A stretch of DNA of 64,000 nt, taken from contig SCMV01000011.1 of assembly GCA_005502875.1 (NCBI GenBank), positions 28,304 through 92,303 on the forward strand. The letters are read 5' to 3'. The notes beneath the pieces are model-generated. The model was given only the letters and a program-made list of their open reading frames with translations, had not been told where the DNA came from and did not search any database. The stretch comes from Comamonadaceae bacterium 2PF. Its GTDB lineage: Bacteria > Pseudomonadota > Gammaproteobacteria > Burkholderiales > Burkholderiaceae_C. A program made the translations under genes and the position numbers. Below are positions 43,974-57,111 of the stretch, piece after piece; position 1 is the first letter of the stretch; every line of letters starts with the position of its first letter.

Positions 43974-44363
43974 ATGACTTGGTTGGACGACGTGAAGTGG
44001 GACGAAAACGGGCTGGTGCCCGTCATCGCCCAGGAAGACAGCACGGGTGACGTGCTGATGTTTGCCTGGATGAACCGGGAGGCGCTGACGCGAACCGCCG
44101 AAACGGGCGAGGCCGTCTACTGGAGCCGCTCGCGCAAGCGCCTGTGGCACAAGGGCGAAGAATCGGGACATGTGCAGCAGGTGCACGCCATCCGCATGGA
44201 CTGCGACAACGACGTGGTGCTTTTGCGCGTGACGCAAAAGGGGCACGAACCCGGCATCGCATGCCACACCGGCCGTCACAGTTGTTTCTTCCAGAAGTAC
44301 GACAATGGTGCATGGGTGACGGTTGAACCCGTCCTCAAGGACCCGAAATCCATCTATTCATGA
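43974..44363 (+). CDS. hisI: Phosphoribosyl-AMP cyclohydrolase
   Basis: A 129-aa HisI, with [36 protein letters not shown], the metal/catalytic Asp and Cys in [13 protein letters not shown], and [10 protein letters not shown]. It opens the ring of PR-AMP, the third step of histidine synthesis. It is a separate gene from hisE, as normal for betaproteobacteria, and overlaps it by 4 nt (ATGA). A TACACT hexamer 13 nt before the ATG could be a -10, implying a very short leader. It is detached from the main his operon at 49-55 kb. Confidence 0.96.
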   Translation: MTWLDDVKWDENGLVPVIAQEDSTGDVLMFAWMNREALTRTAETGEAVYWSRSRKRLWHKGEESGHVQQVHAIRMDCDNDVVLLRVTQKGHEPGIACHTGRHSCFFQKYDNGAWVTVEPVLKDPKSIYS

Positions 44364-44725
44364 TGAGCGAGCTGAATCAACTGGACGTGCTGGCCCGTGT
44401 CGCCGAGGTCATCGAATCCCGCAAGGGAGGCGACCCCGACAAGAGCTATGTGGCGCGTCTTTTCCACAAGGGCACCGACGCCATCCTCAAAAAGGTGGGC
44501 GAAGAGGCCACCGAGGCGGTGATCGCCGTCAAGGACCTGGCCGTGCAGGACAGCCCCGAACACCGCAAGGCGGTGGTGGGCGAGTTCGCCGACCTGTGGT
44601 TCCATTCCCTGGTGGCGCTGTCGCACATGGGCCTGGGTCCGCAAGAGGTGGTGGCCGAGTTGGCCCGGCGCGAGGGCTTGTCCGGCCTGGAAGAATTTGC
44701 GCGTCGCAGCGCCCCTCGTTCTTGA
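44360..44725 (+). CDS. hisE: Phosphoribosyl-ATP pyrophosphatase
   Basis: A 121-aa all-helical MazG-fold His[39 protein letters not shown] (the EExxE metal site), and [19 protein letters not shown]. It removes pyrophosphate from PR-ATP, the second histidine step. It is translationally coupled to hisI. About 100 nt separate it from tatA. Confidence 0.95.
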   Translation: MMSELNQLDVLARVAEVIESRKGGDPDKSYVARLFHKGTDAILKKVGEEATEAVIAVKDLAVQDSPEHRKAVVGEFADLWFHSLVALSHMGLGPQEVVAELARREGLSGLEEFARRSAPRS

Positions 44726-44825
44726 ATTCCCAAGGGGAAGCCCCCACATCGCCTGTGTCGATACCGGCTCTCCCGACATCTTTCTTTCAACCAACGCGGG
44801 CAGTCAGCCCGCTCGGAGTGTGATC

Positions 44826-45056
44826 ATGGGTTCGTTCAGCATTTGGCACTGGGTGATCGTGCTGCTCATCGTGGTGATGGTCTTCGGCACCAAGAAGCTC
44901 AAGAACATCGGCGGAGACCTCGGCTCTGCGGTCAAGGGCTTCAAGGACGGCATGAAGGACGGTGGCACCACCCCCGAGGCCCCGGCTCAACAGGTGACCA
45001 ACGCTGCCCGCCAGGACAGCAACACCGTCGACGTCGACGCCAAGACCAAGTCCTGA
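44826..45056 (+). CDS. tatA: Twin-arginine translocase subunit TatA
   Basis: A 76-aa protein with one N-terminal TM ([18 protein letters not shown]), the conserved [24 protein letters not shown] amphipathic helix, and a polar acidic tail. TatA forms the pore of the Sec-independent export of folded proteins such as the Rieske protein encoded nearby. GGAG precedes the ATG at 44826. It is the first of tatABC and 10 nt from tatB. Confidence 0.96.
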   Translation: MGSFSIWHWVIVLLIVVMVFGTKKLKNIGGDLGSAVKGFKDGMKDGGTTPEAPAQQVTNAARQDSNTVDVDAKTKS

Positions 45057-45066
45057 TCTCCAGGGC

Positions 45067-45525
45067 ATGATTGATTTCGGCATCGACAAGCTGGCCCTGA
45101 TTGGGGCCGTGGCGCTCATCGTGATCGGCCCGGAGCGCCTGCCCCGGGTTGCGCGCACGGTGGGCGTTCTCATTGGCAAGGCGCAGCGCTACGTCTCGCA
45201 GGTCCAGGGCGAGGTCAACCGCTCGATGGAGCTCGACGAGCTCAAGAAAATGAAGGACAACCTGCAGACCGCCGCCCAGGACATTGGGCAAACGGTCCAG
45301 GGCAGCCTTGACGAAGCCGGCCAGGCCCTGTCGGACAGCACGACGGCCGACTACCCCAGCTTCTACAACGACCTGCCGGCAGCCCCCTACACCCCGCCTC
45401 GCAAGAACTGGCGCCTCAAGCGTGGCGCCACGCCGCTTTGGTACAAGCAGCGCAACGGCGTGCGTCGCCATGTGCAGTCGGGCGCCGCACGCGTCGCCCG
45501 CTTCCGACCGAACCGCCAACCCTGA
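45067..45525 (+). CDS. tatB: Twin-arginine translocase subunit TatB
   Basis: A 152-aa Tat[34 protein letters not shown] gives the TM plus the GPERLP hinge, followed by an amphipathic/coiled region ([22 protein letters not shown]) and a basic Pro-rich C-terminus. With TatC it recognises twin-Arg signal peptides. It lies 10 nt after tatA and 6 nt before tatC. Confidence 0.96.
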   Translation: MIDFGIDKLALIGAVALIVIGPERLPRVARTVGVLIGKAQRYVSQVQGEVNRSMELDELKKMKDNLQTAAQDIGQTVQGSLDEAGQALSDSTTADYPSFYNDLPAAPYTPPRKNWRLKRGATPLWYKQRNGVRRHVQSGAARVARFRPNRQP

Positions 45526-45531
45526 CACCCC

Positions 45532-46329
45532 GTGAGCACCCCTCCCCCCAGCCCGGACGGCACGGACGGCACCGAACAGCCTTTCGTCGCCCACCTCATT
45601 GAGCTGCGCGATCGACTGATCCGCGCGGTCATCGCCATCGCCATCGCCTTCGTGGCCCTGGCCATCTACCCATCGCCATCCGGCCTGTACGACTGGCTGG
45701 CCATGCCGCTGATCCAGCACCTGCCAGCAGGCGCCACGATGATCGCCACCAACCCGATCTCGCCGTTCATGGTGCCGATCAAGGTGACGATGCTGGCGGC
45801 CTTCATGCTGGCGCTGCCGGTGGTGCTCTACCAGATCTGGGCGTTCGTGGCGCCGGGCCTGTACCTGCACGAGAAAAAGCTGGTCCTGCCCTTGATCATC
45901 TCCAGCACGCTGTTGTTCTTCCTGGGCGTGGCCTTCTCGTACTTCTTCGTGTTCGGCAAGGTCTTCACCTTCATCCAGCAGTTCGCGCCGAAAAGCATCA
46001 CCGCTGCCCCTGACATCGAGGCCTACCTGAGCTTTGTGCTCAACATGTTCATCGCCTTCGGGGCGGCCTTTGAAGTGCCCGTGGTGCTGGTCATCCTGGT
46101 TCGCATGGGCATGGTGTCGGTCGAAAAGCTCCGCGACTTCCGCAGCTACTTCATCGTCATCGCCTTCGTGATCGCTGCGGTGGTGACGCCGCCCGACGTG
46201 GTGTCACAGCTTGCGCTGGCCATCCCGATGTGCCTGCTCTACGAAGTGGGCATCCTGGCTGCAGGGTTGTTCGTCAAGCACACCCAGGCTCCCGACAGCG
46301 ATGCCTCAAACGAAGGGCCGGCCACCTGA
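45532..46329 (+). CDS. tatC: Twin-arginine translocase subunit TatC
   Basis: A 265-aa polytopic TatC starting with GTG 45532. The signal-recognition segment FVAHLIELRDRLIRAVIAIA is at residues ~17-36, six TM helices follow, and conserved parts include YQIWAFVAPGLYLHEKK and the helix-loop ITPPDV-like VVTPPDVVSQLALAIPM. It converges with the DegS-like gene, with a compact hairpin terminator between them. Confidence 0.96.
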   Translation: MSTPPPSPDGTDGTEQPFVAHLIELRDRLIRAVIAIAIAFVALAIYPSPSGLYDWLAMPLIQHLPAGATMIATNPISPFMVPIKVTMLAAFMLALPVVLYQIWAFVAPGLYLHEKKLVLPLIISSTLLFFLGVAFSYFFVFGKVFTFIQQFAPKSITAAPDIEAYLSFVLNMFIAFGAAFEVPVVLVILVRMGMVSVEKLRDFRSYFIVIAFVIAAVVTPPDVVSQLALAIPMCLLYEVGILAAGLFVKHTQAPDSDASNEGPAT

Positions 46330-46455
46330 ACAGGCCCCCAAGCCCGAAACCGGGCTGGCATGCCTGTGCTGATGCGCCAGGGGTGTGCCAGGGCAGGCAC
46401 ATGGTCGGGCACACGGTCATGGGCCGGCGACTTGCGACAGCGTCGCGCCAGCAAC

Positions 46456-46475
46456 AAGGGCCCCGAGGGGCCCTT
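46456..46475. terminator. Hairpin between convergent tatC and protease genes
   Basis: AAGGGCCCC (46456-46464) and GGGGCCCTT (46467-46475) form a 9-bp perfect stem with a GA turn, followed by TTGTCATTCTTC on the + strand. It touches the stop codon of the protease gene at 46478. The T-tract is weak, so termination strength is uncertain. Confidence 0.6.
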
Positions 46476-46477
46476 TG

Positions 46478-47668
<1,191 letters not shown>

Positions 47669-47696
47669 GAACATCCACAAGCCAGAAAGGCCTGCC

Positions 47697-48446
47697 GTGA
47701 TCGAAAGGGATACGCTGTTGTCACACCTCCACCAGATGCTGGAGGCAGACCGATTCAAGGATTATGGGCCGAACGGTCTGCAGGTGGAGGGCAAGGCGCG
47801 CATTCACAAGGTGGTCACGGGCGTGACCGCCAGCCTGGCGCTGATCGAAGCCGCCGTGGCCGAGGGCGCCGACGCGCTGCTGGTGCACCATGGCCTGTTC
47901 TGGCGCGGCCAGGATGGCCGGGTCACGGGCTGGATGCGCCAGCGCCTGGCCACGCTGCTCCAGCACGACATCAACCTCATCGCCTACCACCTGCCGCTGG
48001 ACGCCCACGCCTCGCTGGGCAACAACGCGCAGTGGGGGCAGCGCCTGGGTTGGGTGGCCGACTCGCACTTTGGCGATCAGAACCTGGGCTTCATCGGCCC
48101 GGCCCCCGCTGGCCTGGGTTTCGACGCCTTGGTGCAACAGCTGCGCCAGGTCATGGGCCGAGAGGTCACCGGCATCCCGGGAGACGGACGCCCCCTCCAG
48201 CGCGTTGCCTGGTGCAGCGGCGGTGCGCAGGGGTACTTCGAGCAGGCCATCGCAGCCGGCGCAGACGTGTTCCTGACCGGCGAAATCTCGGAGCCACAGG
48301 CCCACTACGCCAAAGAAACCGGCGTGGCCTTCATCGCCTGCGGGCACCACGCCAGCGAGCGCTGGGGCGTGCAGGCCGTGGGCGAGCACCTCGCCCAGCG
48401 CATGGGCGTGGCGCACACCTTCATCGACCTGCCGAACCCGGCCTGA
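47697..48446 (+). CDS. Nif3-like dinuclear metal-centre hexameric protein (YbgI family)
   Basis: A ~249-aa Nif3 family protein: YGPNGLQVEGKARIHKVVTGVTASLALIEAA, LLVHHGLFW, IAYHLPLDAHASLGNNAQ, LTGEISEPQAHYA, and HHASERWGVQAVGEHLAQ supply the dimetal ligands. Family function is uncertain (GTP cyclohydrolase I type 2-like fold). GTG 47697 has a GAAAGG site 6 nt upstream. ATG 47667 would add 10 residues and overlap the protease start. It is divergent from the protease gene. Confidence 0.9.
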   Translation: MIERDTLLSHLHQMLEADRFKDYGPNGLQVEGKARIHKVVTGVTASLALIEAAVAEGADALLVHHGLFWRGQDGRVTGWMRQRLATLLQHDINLIAYHLPLDAHASLGNNAQWGQRLGWVADSHFGDQNLGFIGPAPAGLGFDALVQQLRQVMGREVTGIPGDGRPLQRVAWCSGGAQGYFEQAIAAGADVFLTGEISEPQAHYAKETGVAFIACGHHASERWGVQAVGEHLAQRMGVAHTFIDLPNPA

Positions 48447-48485
48447 GCGCCAGGTTCTCACCCGGCGCTGGCTGCGCCTTCGGCC

Positions 48486-49070
48486 TCAGTGCGCCAGCAC
48501 CATCTCCAGCTCGGCGAAGTTGCGCGAGTGCAGATCGGGCTCGATGGTGGTGTTGAGCGCCTGCTCCAACCTGTTGGCGGAGAACAGACCGCGCAGCACT
48601 GTGGCGCCGTCCTTCTTCTGCGTGACCAGCAGGTAGCGCAGGTTGTGCTCGCGCAGGGTCGCCACGATGTCGCCCACGTGGGCCACGCGCACATGGGCGA
48701 TGTCCACGGTGTCCCACTGGGTGATGGGCACCATGATGTCGGCCACCGTCAGCTCGTGGTGGGGCACGTGGTGGGCCGAGGCGCGCAGCACGGGGCGCTC
48801 ACCTTGCAGCACCTCGGCCGTGACCATGCCGACGAGCTCGCCGTCGGCGCCGGCCACGAAGACCATGCGAACACCGGCGCGACGCATCACGTGCAAGGTC
48901 TGACCCAGGCCATCTCGGTGGCTCGCGATCACACAGGGGCTGTGGTGCAGGTCGGTGAAGAGGCTGAGTGCCGGGTCGTGCGGCTGGGCCGAGCGCTGCG
49001 CTTTGGGCAGGCTGGGGGCCATCGCAAGGGCCTGGACGGACAAAGGCTTGTGGCCGTGACGTTGGGGCAT
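48486..49070 (-). CDS. CBS domain-containing protein
   Basis: A 194-aa protein with two CBS motifs (about 60-105, GLGQTLHVMRRAGVRMVFVAGADGELVGMV; and 115-190, ITVADIMVPITQWDTVDIAHV through LRYLLVTQKKDGATVLRGLFSANRLEQAL) after a ~35-residue basic N-terminus. CBS pairs usually bind adenine nucleotides and regulate a partner protein; the partner here is unknown. ATG 49070 has AAAGGAG 7 nt upstream. It is downstream of hisF across 221 nt, at one end of a proposed inversion. Confidence 0.9.
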   Translation of the reverse strand: MPQRHGHKPLSVQALAMAPSLPKAQRSAQPHDPALSLFTDLHHSPCVIASHRDGLGQTLHVMRRAGVRMVFVAGADGELVGMVTAEVLQGERPVLRASAHHVPHHELTVADIMVPITQWDTVDIAHVRVAHVGDIVATLREHNLRYLLVTQKKDGATVLRGLFSANRLEQALNTTIEPDLHSRNFAELEMVLAH

Positions 49071-49291
49071 GACACGCTCCTTTCGATGTCGGTCCCCGCC
49101 CTGGCGGCCCGACCGGCTTGCGCGTCGGCACGGGCACAGAGGCGGGACACGTCCCAACCTCAGGTTACGCCTGTCGCAAGCGCTTGCATCGCGGGAAAAG
49201 CATGCCCCTGCCGGCAAGGGTGTGATCAAAGGCGCACGATGCGCCATCGTTTCACCCCTGCGGGTGTTTCAGCAAGCAGGTCTGCGAGGCG

Positions 49292-50071
49292 TCAGGTGCG
49301 CACGGGGATGCCGCGCGCGGCCATCACGGCCTTGGCTTCGGCCACGGTGTATTCGCCGTAATGGAAGATGCTGGCAGCCAGCACCGCATCGGCCCCACCC
49401 TGCTGCACGCCATCGGCCAGGTGTTCGAGGTTGCCCACGCCACCGGAGGCGATGACGGGCACGCCCACGGCGTCGCTCACCGCTCGCGTGAGTTCAAGAT
49501 CGAAGCCCGACTTGGTGCCATCGCGGTCCATGCTGGTCAGCAGGATCTCGCCAGCGCCGAATTCGGCCATCTGCCTGGCCCAGGCCACGGCGTCGAGGCC
49601 GACGTTCTTGCGGCCACCGTGGCTGTAGACGTCCCAGCCCGGCCCCTTGGCGGCCAGTTCATCGCCCTGGCGCTTCTTGGCGTCGATGGCCACGACGATG
49701 CACTGCGAGCCATACTTGTCGGAGGCATCGCGGATGACCTGCGGGTTGGCGATCGCAGCCGAGTTGAAGCTGACCTTGTCGGCGCCCGCGTTGAGCAGGC
49801 GGCGCACGTCGTCGACCGTGCGCACGCCCCCACCCACCGTCAGCGGGATGAAGACCTGCGAAGCCACGGCCTCGATGATGTGCAGGATCACATCGCGCCC
49901 GTCGCTGGTGGCGGTGATGTCCAGGAAGGTGAGTTCGTCCGCGCCCTGCTCGTTGTAGCGCGCGGCGATTTCGACCGGGTCACCGGCGTCGCGCAGTTCG
50001 ACGAAATTGACGCCCTTGACGACCCGCCCGCCCGTCACGTCCAGGCAGGGGATGATGCGTTTGGCCAGCAT
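49292..50071 (-). CDS. hisF: Imidazole glycerol phosphate synthase, cyclase subunit
   Basis: A 259-aa TIM barrel: [23 protein letters not shown] with catalytic Asp11, [31 protein letters not shown], and [17 protein letters not shown] with the second catalytic Asp. It closes the imidazole ring using ammonia channelled from HisH. Its ATG overlaps the hisA stop by 1 nt (TGATG). It is the last gene of the main his operon in this window. Confidence 0.97.
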   Translation of the reverse strand: MLAKRIIPCLDVTGGRVVKGVNFVELRDAGDPVEIAARYNEQGADELTFLDITATSDGRDVILHIIEAVASQVFIPLTVGGGVRTVDDVRRLLNAGADKVSFNSAAIANPQVIRDASDKYGSQCIVVAIDAKKRQGDELAAKGPGWDVYSHGGRKNVGLDAVAWARQMAEFGAGEILLTSMDRDGTKSGFDLELTRAVSDAVGVPVIASGGVGNLEHLADGVQQGGADAVLAASIFHYGEYTVAEAKAVMAARGIPVRT

Positions 50072-50817
50072 CAGATGCCGCCGTTGAGTTCGTCGGCGCG
50101 CTTTTGCGCAGCGGCAAAGTCCAGGTCGCCGCTGTAGATGGCGCGACCGCAGATCACGCCTTCGACGCCTTCGCCTTCGACAGCGCAGAGCTCTTCGATG
50201 TTCTGGATGTTGGACAGGCCGCCCGAGGCGATGACCGGGATGGTCAGGGCCTGGGCCAGCTTCACGGTGGCGTCGATGTTGATGCCGGTGAGCATGCCGT
50301 CGCGACCGATGTCGGTGTAGATGACGCCTTCGACGCCATAGTCCTCGAACTTCTTGGCCAGGTCGATGACCTCGTGGCCAGAGAGCTTGCTCCAGCCGTC
50401 GGTCGCGACCTTGCCGTCCTTGGCGTCCAGGCCGACGATGATGTGGCCGCCGAAAGCGGTGCAGGCGTCGCGCAGGAAGCCGGGGTTCTTGACCGCGGCG
50501 GTGCCGATGATGACGTAACTCAGGCCGTCGTCGAGGTAGCGCTCGATGGTGTCGAGGTCGCGGATGCCGCCGCCCAGCTGGACGGGGATCTCGGAGCCGA
50601 CTTCCTTGATGATGGCCTTGATGGCCGCCTCGTTGACGGGCTTGCCGGCGAACGCCCCGTTGAGGTCGACCAGGTGCAGGCGGCGCGCGCCGGCATCGAG
50701 CCAGCGGCGGGCCATGGCCGCCGGGTCCTCACCGAAGGTGGTGGAGTCGTTCATGTCGCCTTGCTTGAGGCGAACACACTTGCCGTCTTTCAGGTCGATC
50801 GCAGGAATCAGCAGCAT
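50071..50817 (-). CDS. hisA: ProFAR isomerase
   Basis: A 248-aa TIM barrel closely related to His[40 protein letters not shown] and [15 protein letters not shown], with the catalytic Asp8 and Asp of the second motif. It isomerises ProFAR to PRFAR in histidine synthesis. It is 99 nt downstream of hisH and joined to hisF. Confidence 0.97.
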   Translation of the reverse strand: MLLIPAIDLKDGKCVRLKQGDMNDSTTFGEDPAAMARRWLDAGARRLHLVDLNGAFAGKPVNEAAIKAIIKEVGSEIPVQLGGGIRDLDTIERYLDDGLSYVIIGTAAVKNPGFLRDACTAFGGHIIVGLDAKDGKVATDGWSKLSGHEVIDLAKKFEDYGVEGVIYTDIGRDGMLTGINIDATVKLAQALTIPVIASGGLSNIQNIEELCAVEGEGVEGVICGRAIYSGDLDFAAAQKRADELNGGI

Positions 50818-50916
50818 GGCTGGGATGCGGGTGGGTCAGTCGTCGAAGAAGCCTGGCAGGGCCAGGCGGGAAGGTTTCGTGCGGCACCGGACGCCCTCGC
50901 AGGCACCCGGCCCTGC

Positions 50917-51615
50917 TCAGGGCCGCCAGAGCAGGAAATTGCGGTACAGGGCCAGGCCGTGTTCGGCGCTCTTTTCCGGGTGGAACTGCGTGGCAAAAAT
51001 GTTATCGCGGGCCACGACACTGGTAAAGCGGACACCGTACTCGGTTTCGCCTGCGCTGTGTTGGGCATTGTCCACACGCGCATGGTAGCTGTGAACGAAG
51101 TAGAACCAGCTTTCGTCGGGGATGCCGGCCCAGCACGGGTGGGGCTGCCCACCCCAGACGCCATCCTGGCGGGTCTGGGCGACGCGGTTCCAGCCCATCT
51201 GGGGCACCTTGTAGCGGCTGCCATCGGGCTGGATCTGCCCTTCCAGGCGGAACTTCACGACGCGACCAGGGATCAGGCCCAGGCCGGGGGTGTCCTGCTC
51301 CTCGGAGTGGTCCAGCAGCATCTGCATGCCCACGCACACGCCCATCAGGGGCTTGGTGGCGGCTGCGTCGATCACGGCGCCAAACAGGTCGCCGCCATGC
51401 GCTTCACGCAGCTCGCGCATGCAGTCGCGCATGGCGCCCTGCCCAGGCAGGACCACGCGCTCGGCGGCGCGCACCACCTGGGGGTCATTGGTGACGAGCA
51501 CCTGCAGGTTCAGGTCTTTGGCGGCATGCTCCACCGCCTGCGACACGGAACGCAGGTTGCCCATGCCGTAGTCGATCACGGCAACGGTCGCGGCAACGCT
51601 CGACACAGCACTCAC
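50917..51615 (-). CDS. hisH: Imidazole glycerol phosphate synthase, glutamine amidotransferase subunit
   Basis: A 232-aa class I amidotransferase: [21 protein letters not shown], oxyanion region [11 protein letters not shown], the catalytic Cys in [15 protein letters not shown], and His-x-Glu in [17 protein letters not shown] start at 51615 overlaps the hisB stop (GTGA). It supplies ammonia to HisF. The frame is open further upstream, but this coupled start gives the normal length. Confidence 0.95.
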   Translation of the reverse strand: MSAVSSVAATVAVIDYGMGNLRSVSQAVEHAAKDLNLQVLVTNDPQVVRAAERVVLPGQGAMRDCMRELREAHGGDLFGAVIDAAATKPLMGVCVGMQMLLDHSEEQDTPGLGLIPGRVVKFRLEGQIQPDGSRYKVPQMGWNRVAQTRQDGVWGGQPHPCWAGIPDESWFYFVHSYHARVDNAQHSAGETEYGVRFTSVVARDNIFATQFHPEKSAEHGLALYRNFLLWRP

Positions 51616-52232
51616 AGCGAACCCTTGGTCGATGGGATGACGCCCGCCATGCGGGGGTCCAGCTCCAACGCGGCGCGCAATGCACGCGCGAAGGCCTTGA
51701 ACACCGTCTCGCACTGGTGGTGGGCGTTGACGCCGCGCAGGTTGTCGATGTGCAGGGTGACGCCAGCGTGGTTGACGAAGCCCTGGAAAAACTCGAAGGT
51801 CAGCTGGGTGTCGAAGCCACCGATGCTGCCCGACGTGAAAGGCACGTGCATGGTCAGCCCCGGGCGGCCGGAGAAATCGACCACCACGCGCGAAAGGGCC
51901 TCATCGAGCGGCACGTAGGCGTGGCCGTAACGGCGCAGGCCCTTCTTGTCGCCCACGGCCTTGGCCACGGCCTGGCCCAGGGTGATGCCGACGTCTTCAA
52001 CCGTGTGGTGGCCGTCGATGTGCAGGTCGCCCACGGCGTGGATGTCGAGGTCGATCAGCCCGTGGCGGGCGATCTGGTCGAGCATGTGGTCGAAGAAGCC
52101 GATGCCGGTGTGCAGCTTGGCTGCGCCCGTGCCGTCCAGGTTGACGCGCACGGTGATCTGGGTTTCGGCGGTGTTGCGGGTGACTTCGGCGGTGCGCGGG
52201 GCGCAGGCGTTGCCAGCGGTGGGGGCGTTCAT
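51612..52232 (-). CDS. hisB: Imidazoleglycerol-phosphate dehydratase
   Basis: A 206-aa monofunctional His[59 protein letters not shown] and the C-terminal [18 protein letters not shown] supply the di-manganese His/Glu ligands. It has no N-terminal phosphatase domain, as usual outside enterobacteria. It overlaps hisC by 4 nt and hisH by 4 nt. Confidence 0.97.
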   Translation of the reverse strand: MNAPTAGNACAPRTAEVTRNTAETQITVRVNLDGTGAAKLHTGIGFFDHMLDQIARHGLIDLDIHAVGDLHIDGHHTVEDVGITLGQAVAKAVGDKKGLRRYGHAYVPLDEALSRVVVDFSGRPGLTMHVPFTSGSIGGFDTQLTFEFFQGFVNHAGVTLHIDNLRGVNAHHQCETVFKAFARALRAALELDPRMAGVIPSTKGSL

Positions 52233-53341
52233 GCTTGAGGGGTGTGCAGGGGTTCGCGCAGGACCTCGGCCAGGGCCGCGATCAGCGCGTCGTTTTCCGC
52301 CGGGGCGCCGACGGTCAGGCGGATGCAGTTTGCCAGCAATTGGTGCAGGCCGGAAACGTTCTTGATCAGGATGCCCCGTGCCTTGAGGGCCGCGAAAGCG
52401 CCAGCGGCGTCGTTGACGCGCACCAGGATCATGTTGGCTTCGCTGGGATAGGCCTTGGCACCGGGCATGGCGTCCAGGGCCGCCATCAGGCGCCCGCGCT
52501 CGGACTGGATGAGCTCGGCCTGGCGTTTGAACTCATCGGCGTGCTCCAGGGCGAACAGGGCCGCCTCGGTGTTGAGCACGCTGATGTTGTAGGGCGGGCG
52601 CACCTTTTCGACCTGCTCGATGAGGTCGGCTCGGCCCAGCATGTAGCCCAGGCGCACGCCGGCCAGGCCGAACTTGGAGAGCGTGCGCATCAGCAGCACG
52701 TTGGGGTGTTGAGGCAGGCGCCCCCGGAAGCTCTTGCTGGCGAATGGCTGGTAGGCCTCATCGATGACGACCAGGCCCGGGTGACCGGCCTCGGCGTTGG
52801 CAACAACAGCCTGGATGACCTGCTCGATGACGGCGTCGTCCCAGAGGTTGGCCGTGGGGTTGTTGGGGTAGGCGATGTAGGTGAGCGCCGGCTTGTGCTC
52901 GCGGATGGCCGCCAGCATGGCGGGGCCGTCGAGCTCGAAGTCGGGCGTCAGCGGCACGCCGACAAACCTCATGCCGGTCTGCTTGGTGAAGGCCTCGTAC
53001 ATGACGAAACCGGGCAACGGCGCCAGGGCAACGGCGCCTGGCTTGGCGCAAGCCACCGACAGCAAGGAGATCAGCTCGTCGGAGCCATTGCCCAGCACCA
53101 GGCCCATGTCGGCCGGCACGTCGGCGTGGGAACGCAAGGCCGCGTGCAGGTCGTTGATGCGGGTGCCGGGGTAGCGGTTCAGGGCCACCTTCCCGAGTCG
53201 CTCACCCAGCTTGGTCTGCAGCTCGAGCGGCAACGCGAACGGGTTCTCCATCGCGTCGAGCTTGATGAAGCCGGCCGCGTCCTGCACGTGGTAGGCGTGC
53301 ATGGCGAGCACATCGGGGCGGAAGACGTCGAGCAGGCTCAT
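52229..53341 (-). CDS. hisC: Histidinol-phosphate aminotransferase
   Basis: A 370-aa class I/II PLP aminotransferase: MENPFALP near the N-terminus, [26 protein letters not shown], and the PLP-Lys in [18 protein letters not shown], with RVNDAAG... near the end. It transfers the amino group from glutamate to imidazole-acetol phosphate. It starts 20 nt after hisD and overlaps hisB by ATGA. Confidence 0.96.
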   Translation of the reverse strand: MSLLDVFRPDVLAMHAYHVQDAAGFIKLDAMENPFALPLELQTKLGERLGKVALNRYPGTRINDLHAALRSHADVPADMGLVLGNGSDELISLLSVACAKPGAVALAPLPGFVMYEAFTKQTGMRFVGVPLTPDFELDGPAMLAAIREHKPALTYIAYPNNPTANLWDDAVIEQVIQAVVANAEAGHPGLVVIDEAYQPFASKSFRGRLPQHPNVLLMRTLSKFGLAGVRLGYMLGRADLIEQVEKVRPPYNISVLNTEAALFALEHADEFKRQAELIQSERGRLMAALDAMPGAKAYPSEANMILVRVNDAAGAFAALKARGILIKNVSGLHQLLANCIRLTVGAPAENDALIAALAEVLREPLHTPQA

Positions 53342-53360
53342 GGCTGGCGTGTGAGGGGGG

Positions 53361-54674
53361 TCACTTTTTCAATCGGAACTCGGCGGCCTGGGCGTGGGCC
53401 TGCAGGCCCTCCCCGTAAGCCAGCACGGCAGCGGTCTTGCCCAGCACCTGGGCACCGGCTTCGCTCACCTCGATCAGGCTGGAGCGCTTCTGGAAATCGT
53501 AGACGCCCAGCGGCGACGAGAAGCGCGCCGTGCCCGAGGTGGGCAGCACGTGGTTGGGACCGGCGCAGTAGTCGCCCAGCGATTCGCTGGTGTAGGCGCC
53601 CAGGAAGATGGCGCCGGCGTGCTTGAGCAGCGGCTCCCACTTGTGCGGCTCGTTGCTGCTGACTTCCAGGTGCTCGGGCGCGATGCGGTTGCTGATCTCG
53701 CAGGCCTCTTGCATGTTGCGCGTGAGGATCAGAGCGCCCCGCCCTTCGAGCGAGGCGCGGATGATGTCGGCGCGCGGCATGGTGGGCAGCAGGCGGTCGA
53801 TCTCGGCCTGCACCTTCTGGATGTAAGCGGCGTCGGGACACAGCAAGATGCTTTGCGCCAGCTCGTCGTGCTCGGCCTGGCTGAACAGGTCCATGGCGAC
53901 CCAGTCCGGCGGCGTGGAGCCGTCGGCCAGCACCAGGATCTCGCTGGGGCCGGCGATCATGTCGATGCCGACGGTGCCGAAGACGTGCTTCTTGGCGCTG
54001 GCCACGTAGGCGTTGCCGGGGCCGGTGATCTTGTCCACCTTGGGCACGGTGGCGGTGCCGTAGGCCAGTGCGGCCACGGCCTGCGCGCCGCCGATGGTGA
54101 AGGCGCGGGTGACGCCAGCCACGTAGGCGGCGGCCAGCACCAGCGGGTTCTTCTCGCCCTTGGGCGTTGGCACCACCATGATGATCTCGCCGACACCGGC
54201 CACGTGGGCGGGGATGGCGTTCATCAGCACCGACGAGGGGTAAGCCGCCTTGCCACCCGGCACGTAGATGCCAACGCGGTCCAGCGGGGTGACCTTCTGG
54301 CCCAGCAAGGTGCCGTCTTCGTCGCGGTATTGCCAGCTCAGGCCACAGGCTTCTTTCTGGCGCTCGTGGTAGCTGCGAACGCGGCGGGCGGCGTTTTCCA
54401 GCGCCTCGCGCTGCACGGCGGGCAGGCTGTCGAAGGCGGCCTTGAGCTCGACCTGGGTGAGCTCCAATTCGGCCATGGCTTGCGCCGGCAGGTGGTCGAA
54501 GCGGGCCGTGTACTCGAGCACCGCCGCGTCGCCACGGGTGCGCACATCGGCCAGGATGTCGGCCACGCGCTGCTCGATGGCCGTGTCGGTTTCCGCCGAC
54601 CAATGCAGCACCTTCTGGAAGGCGGCGTCGAAGTCGGCTTGGGCGGTGTCTAGGTGGCGGATCTGAACGGTCAT
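53361..54674 (-). CDS. hisD: Histidinol dehydrogenase
   Basis: A 437-aa Zn enzyme: [63 protein letters not shown] with Zn ligands, and the catalytic Glu-His in RIAPEHLEV, followed by [18 protein letters not shown]. It oxidises histidinol to histidine in two NAD-dependent steps. It is 85 nt downstream of hisG and 19 nt before hisC. Confidence 0.97.
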   Translation of the reverse strand: MTVQIRHLDTAQADFDAAFQKVLHWSAETDTAIEQRVADILADVRTRGDAAVLEYTARFDHLPAQAMAELELTQVELKAAFDSLPAVQREALENAARRVRSYHERQKEACGLSWQYRDEDGTLLGQKVTPLDRVGIYVPGGKAAYPSSVLMNAIPAHVAGVGEIIMVVPTPKGEKNPLVLAAAYVAGVTRAFTIGGAQAVAALAYGTATVPKVDKITGPGNAYVASAKKHVFGTVGIDMIAGPSEILVLADGSTPPDWVAMDLFSQAEHDELAQSILLCPDAAYIQKVQAEIDRLLPTMPRADIIRASLEGRGALILTRNMQEACEISNRIAPEHLEVSSNEPHKWEPLLKHAGAIFLGAYTSESLGDYCAGPNHVLPTSGTARFSSPLGVYDFQKRSSLIEVSEAGAQVLGKTAAVLAYGEGLQAHAQAAEFRLKK

Positions 54675-54759
54675 GGCCTGAGGATCTCAGAAATCGCGGG
54701 CGGACTGGGTGCGTGGGCGATGGCTTGTGGCGATGGGCGCGATAGACGCTGCCGAAACG

Positions 54760-55413
54760 TCAGGCCGGGATGGCCGATTCGAACGCGTCGATCAGGCTGC
54801 GCAGGGCTTCGCGCTTGAGCTTGAGCGAGGCCTGGTTGACCACCAGGCGCGAGCTGATCTGCATGATCTCTTCGACCTCGACCAGCTTGTTGGCCTTGAG
54901 CGTGTTGCCGGTGGAGACCAAGTCGACGATGGCATCGGCCAGGCCGGTCAGCGGCGCCAGCTCCATCGAGCCGTACAGCTTGATGAGGTCCACGTGCACG
55001 CCCTTGTTGGCGAAGTGCTCGCGCGCGATGCTGGTGTACTTGGTGGCCACGCGGATGCGGGCGCCCTGCTTGACGGCCGCTTCGTAGTCGAAGTCGGCGC
55101 GCACGGCCACGCTCATGCGGCACTTGGCGATGTTCAGGTCCAGCGGCTGGTACAGGCCGTCGCTGCCATCCAAGCTGCCGGCGTGCTCGATCAGGATGTC
55201 CTTGCCGGCCACGCCGATGTCGGCGCCGCCATGCTGCACATAGGTGGGCACGTCGGTGGCGCGCACCAGCACCACGCGCACGTCGTCGCGGTTGGTCGGC
55301 AGGATCAGCTTGCGCGACTTTTCAGGGTCTTCGAGCACCTGGATGCCGGCGGCGGCCAGCAGCGGCAGGGTCTCTTCGAAGATGCGGCCTTTGGACAGGG
55401 CGAGGGTGATCAT
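54760..55413 (-). CDS. hisG: ATP phosphoribosyltransferase, short form
   Basis: A 217-aa catalytic His[57 protein letters not shown] and the PRPP loop [19 protein letters not shown]. It lacks the C-terminal regulatory domain of the long form, so it needs HisZ, which is not in this window. It starts histidine synthesis. It starts 2 nt after the murA stop. Confidence 0.96.
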   Translation of the reverse strand: MITLALSKGRIFEETLPLLAAAGIQVLEDPEKSRKLILPTNRDDVRVVLVRATDVPTYVQHGGADIGVAGKDILIEHAGSLDGSDGLYQPLDLNIAKCRMSVAVRADFDYEAAVKQGARIRVATKYTSIAREHFANKGVHVDLIKLYGSMELAPLTGLADAIVDLVSTGNTLKANKLVEVEEIMQISSRLVVNQASLKLKREALRSLIDAFESAIPA

Positions 55414-55415
55414 GC

Positions 55416-57048
<1,633 letters not shown>

Positions 57049-57111
57049 GGCGGACTCGGTGAAGGGTGCAGGAGGCGGTTGGAGCGGATGTGCCCGGTCT
57101 GATCGAAGAGC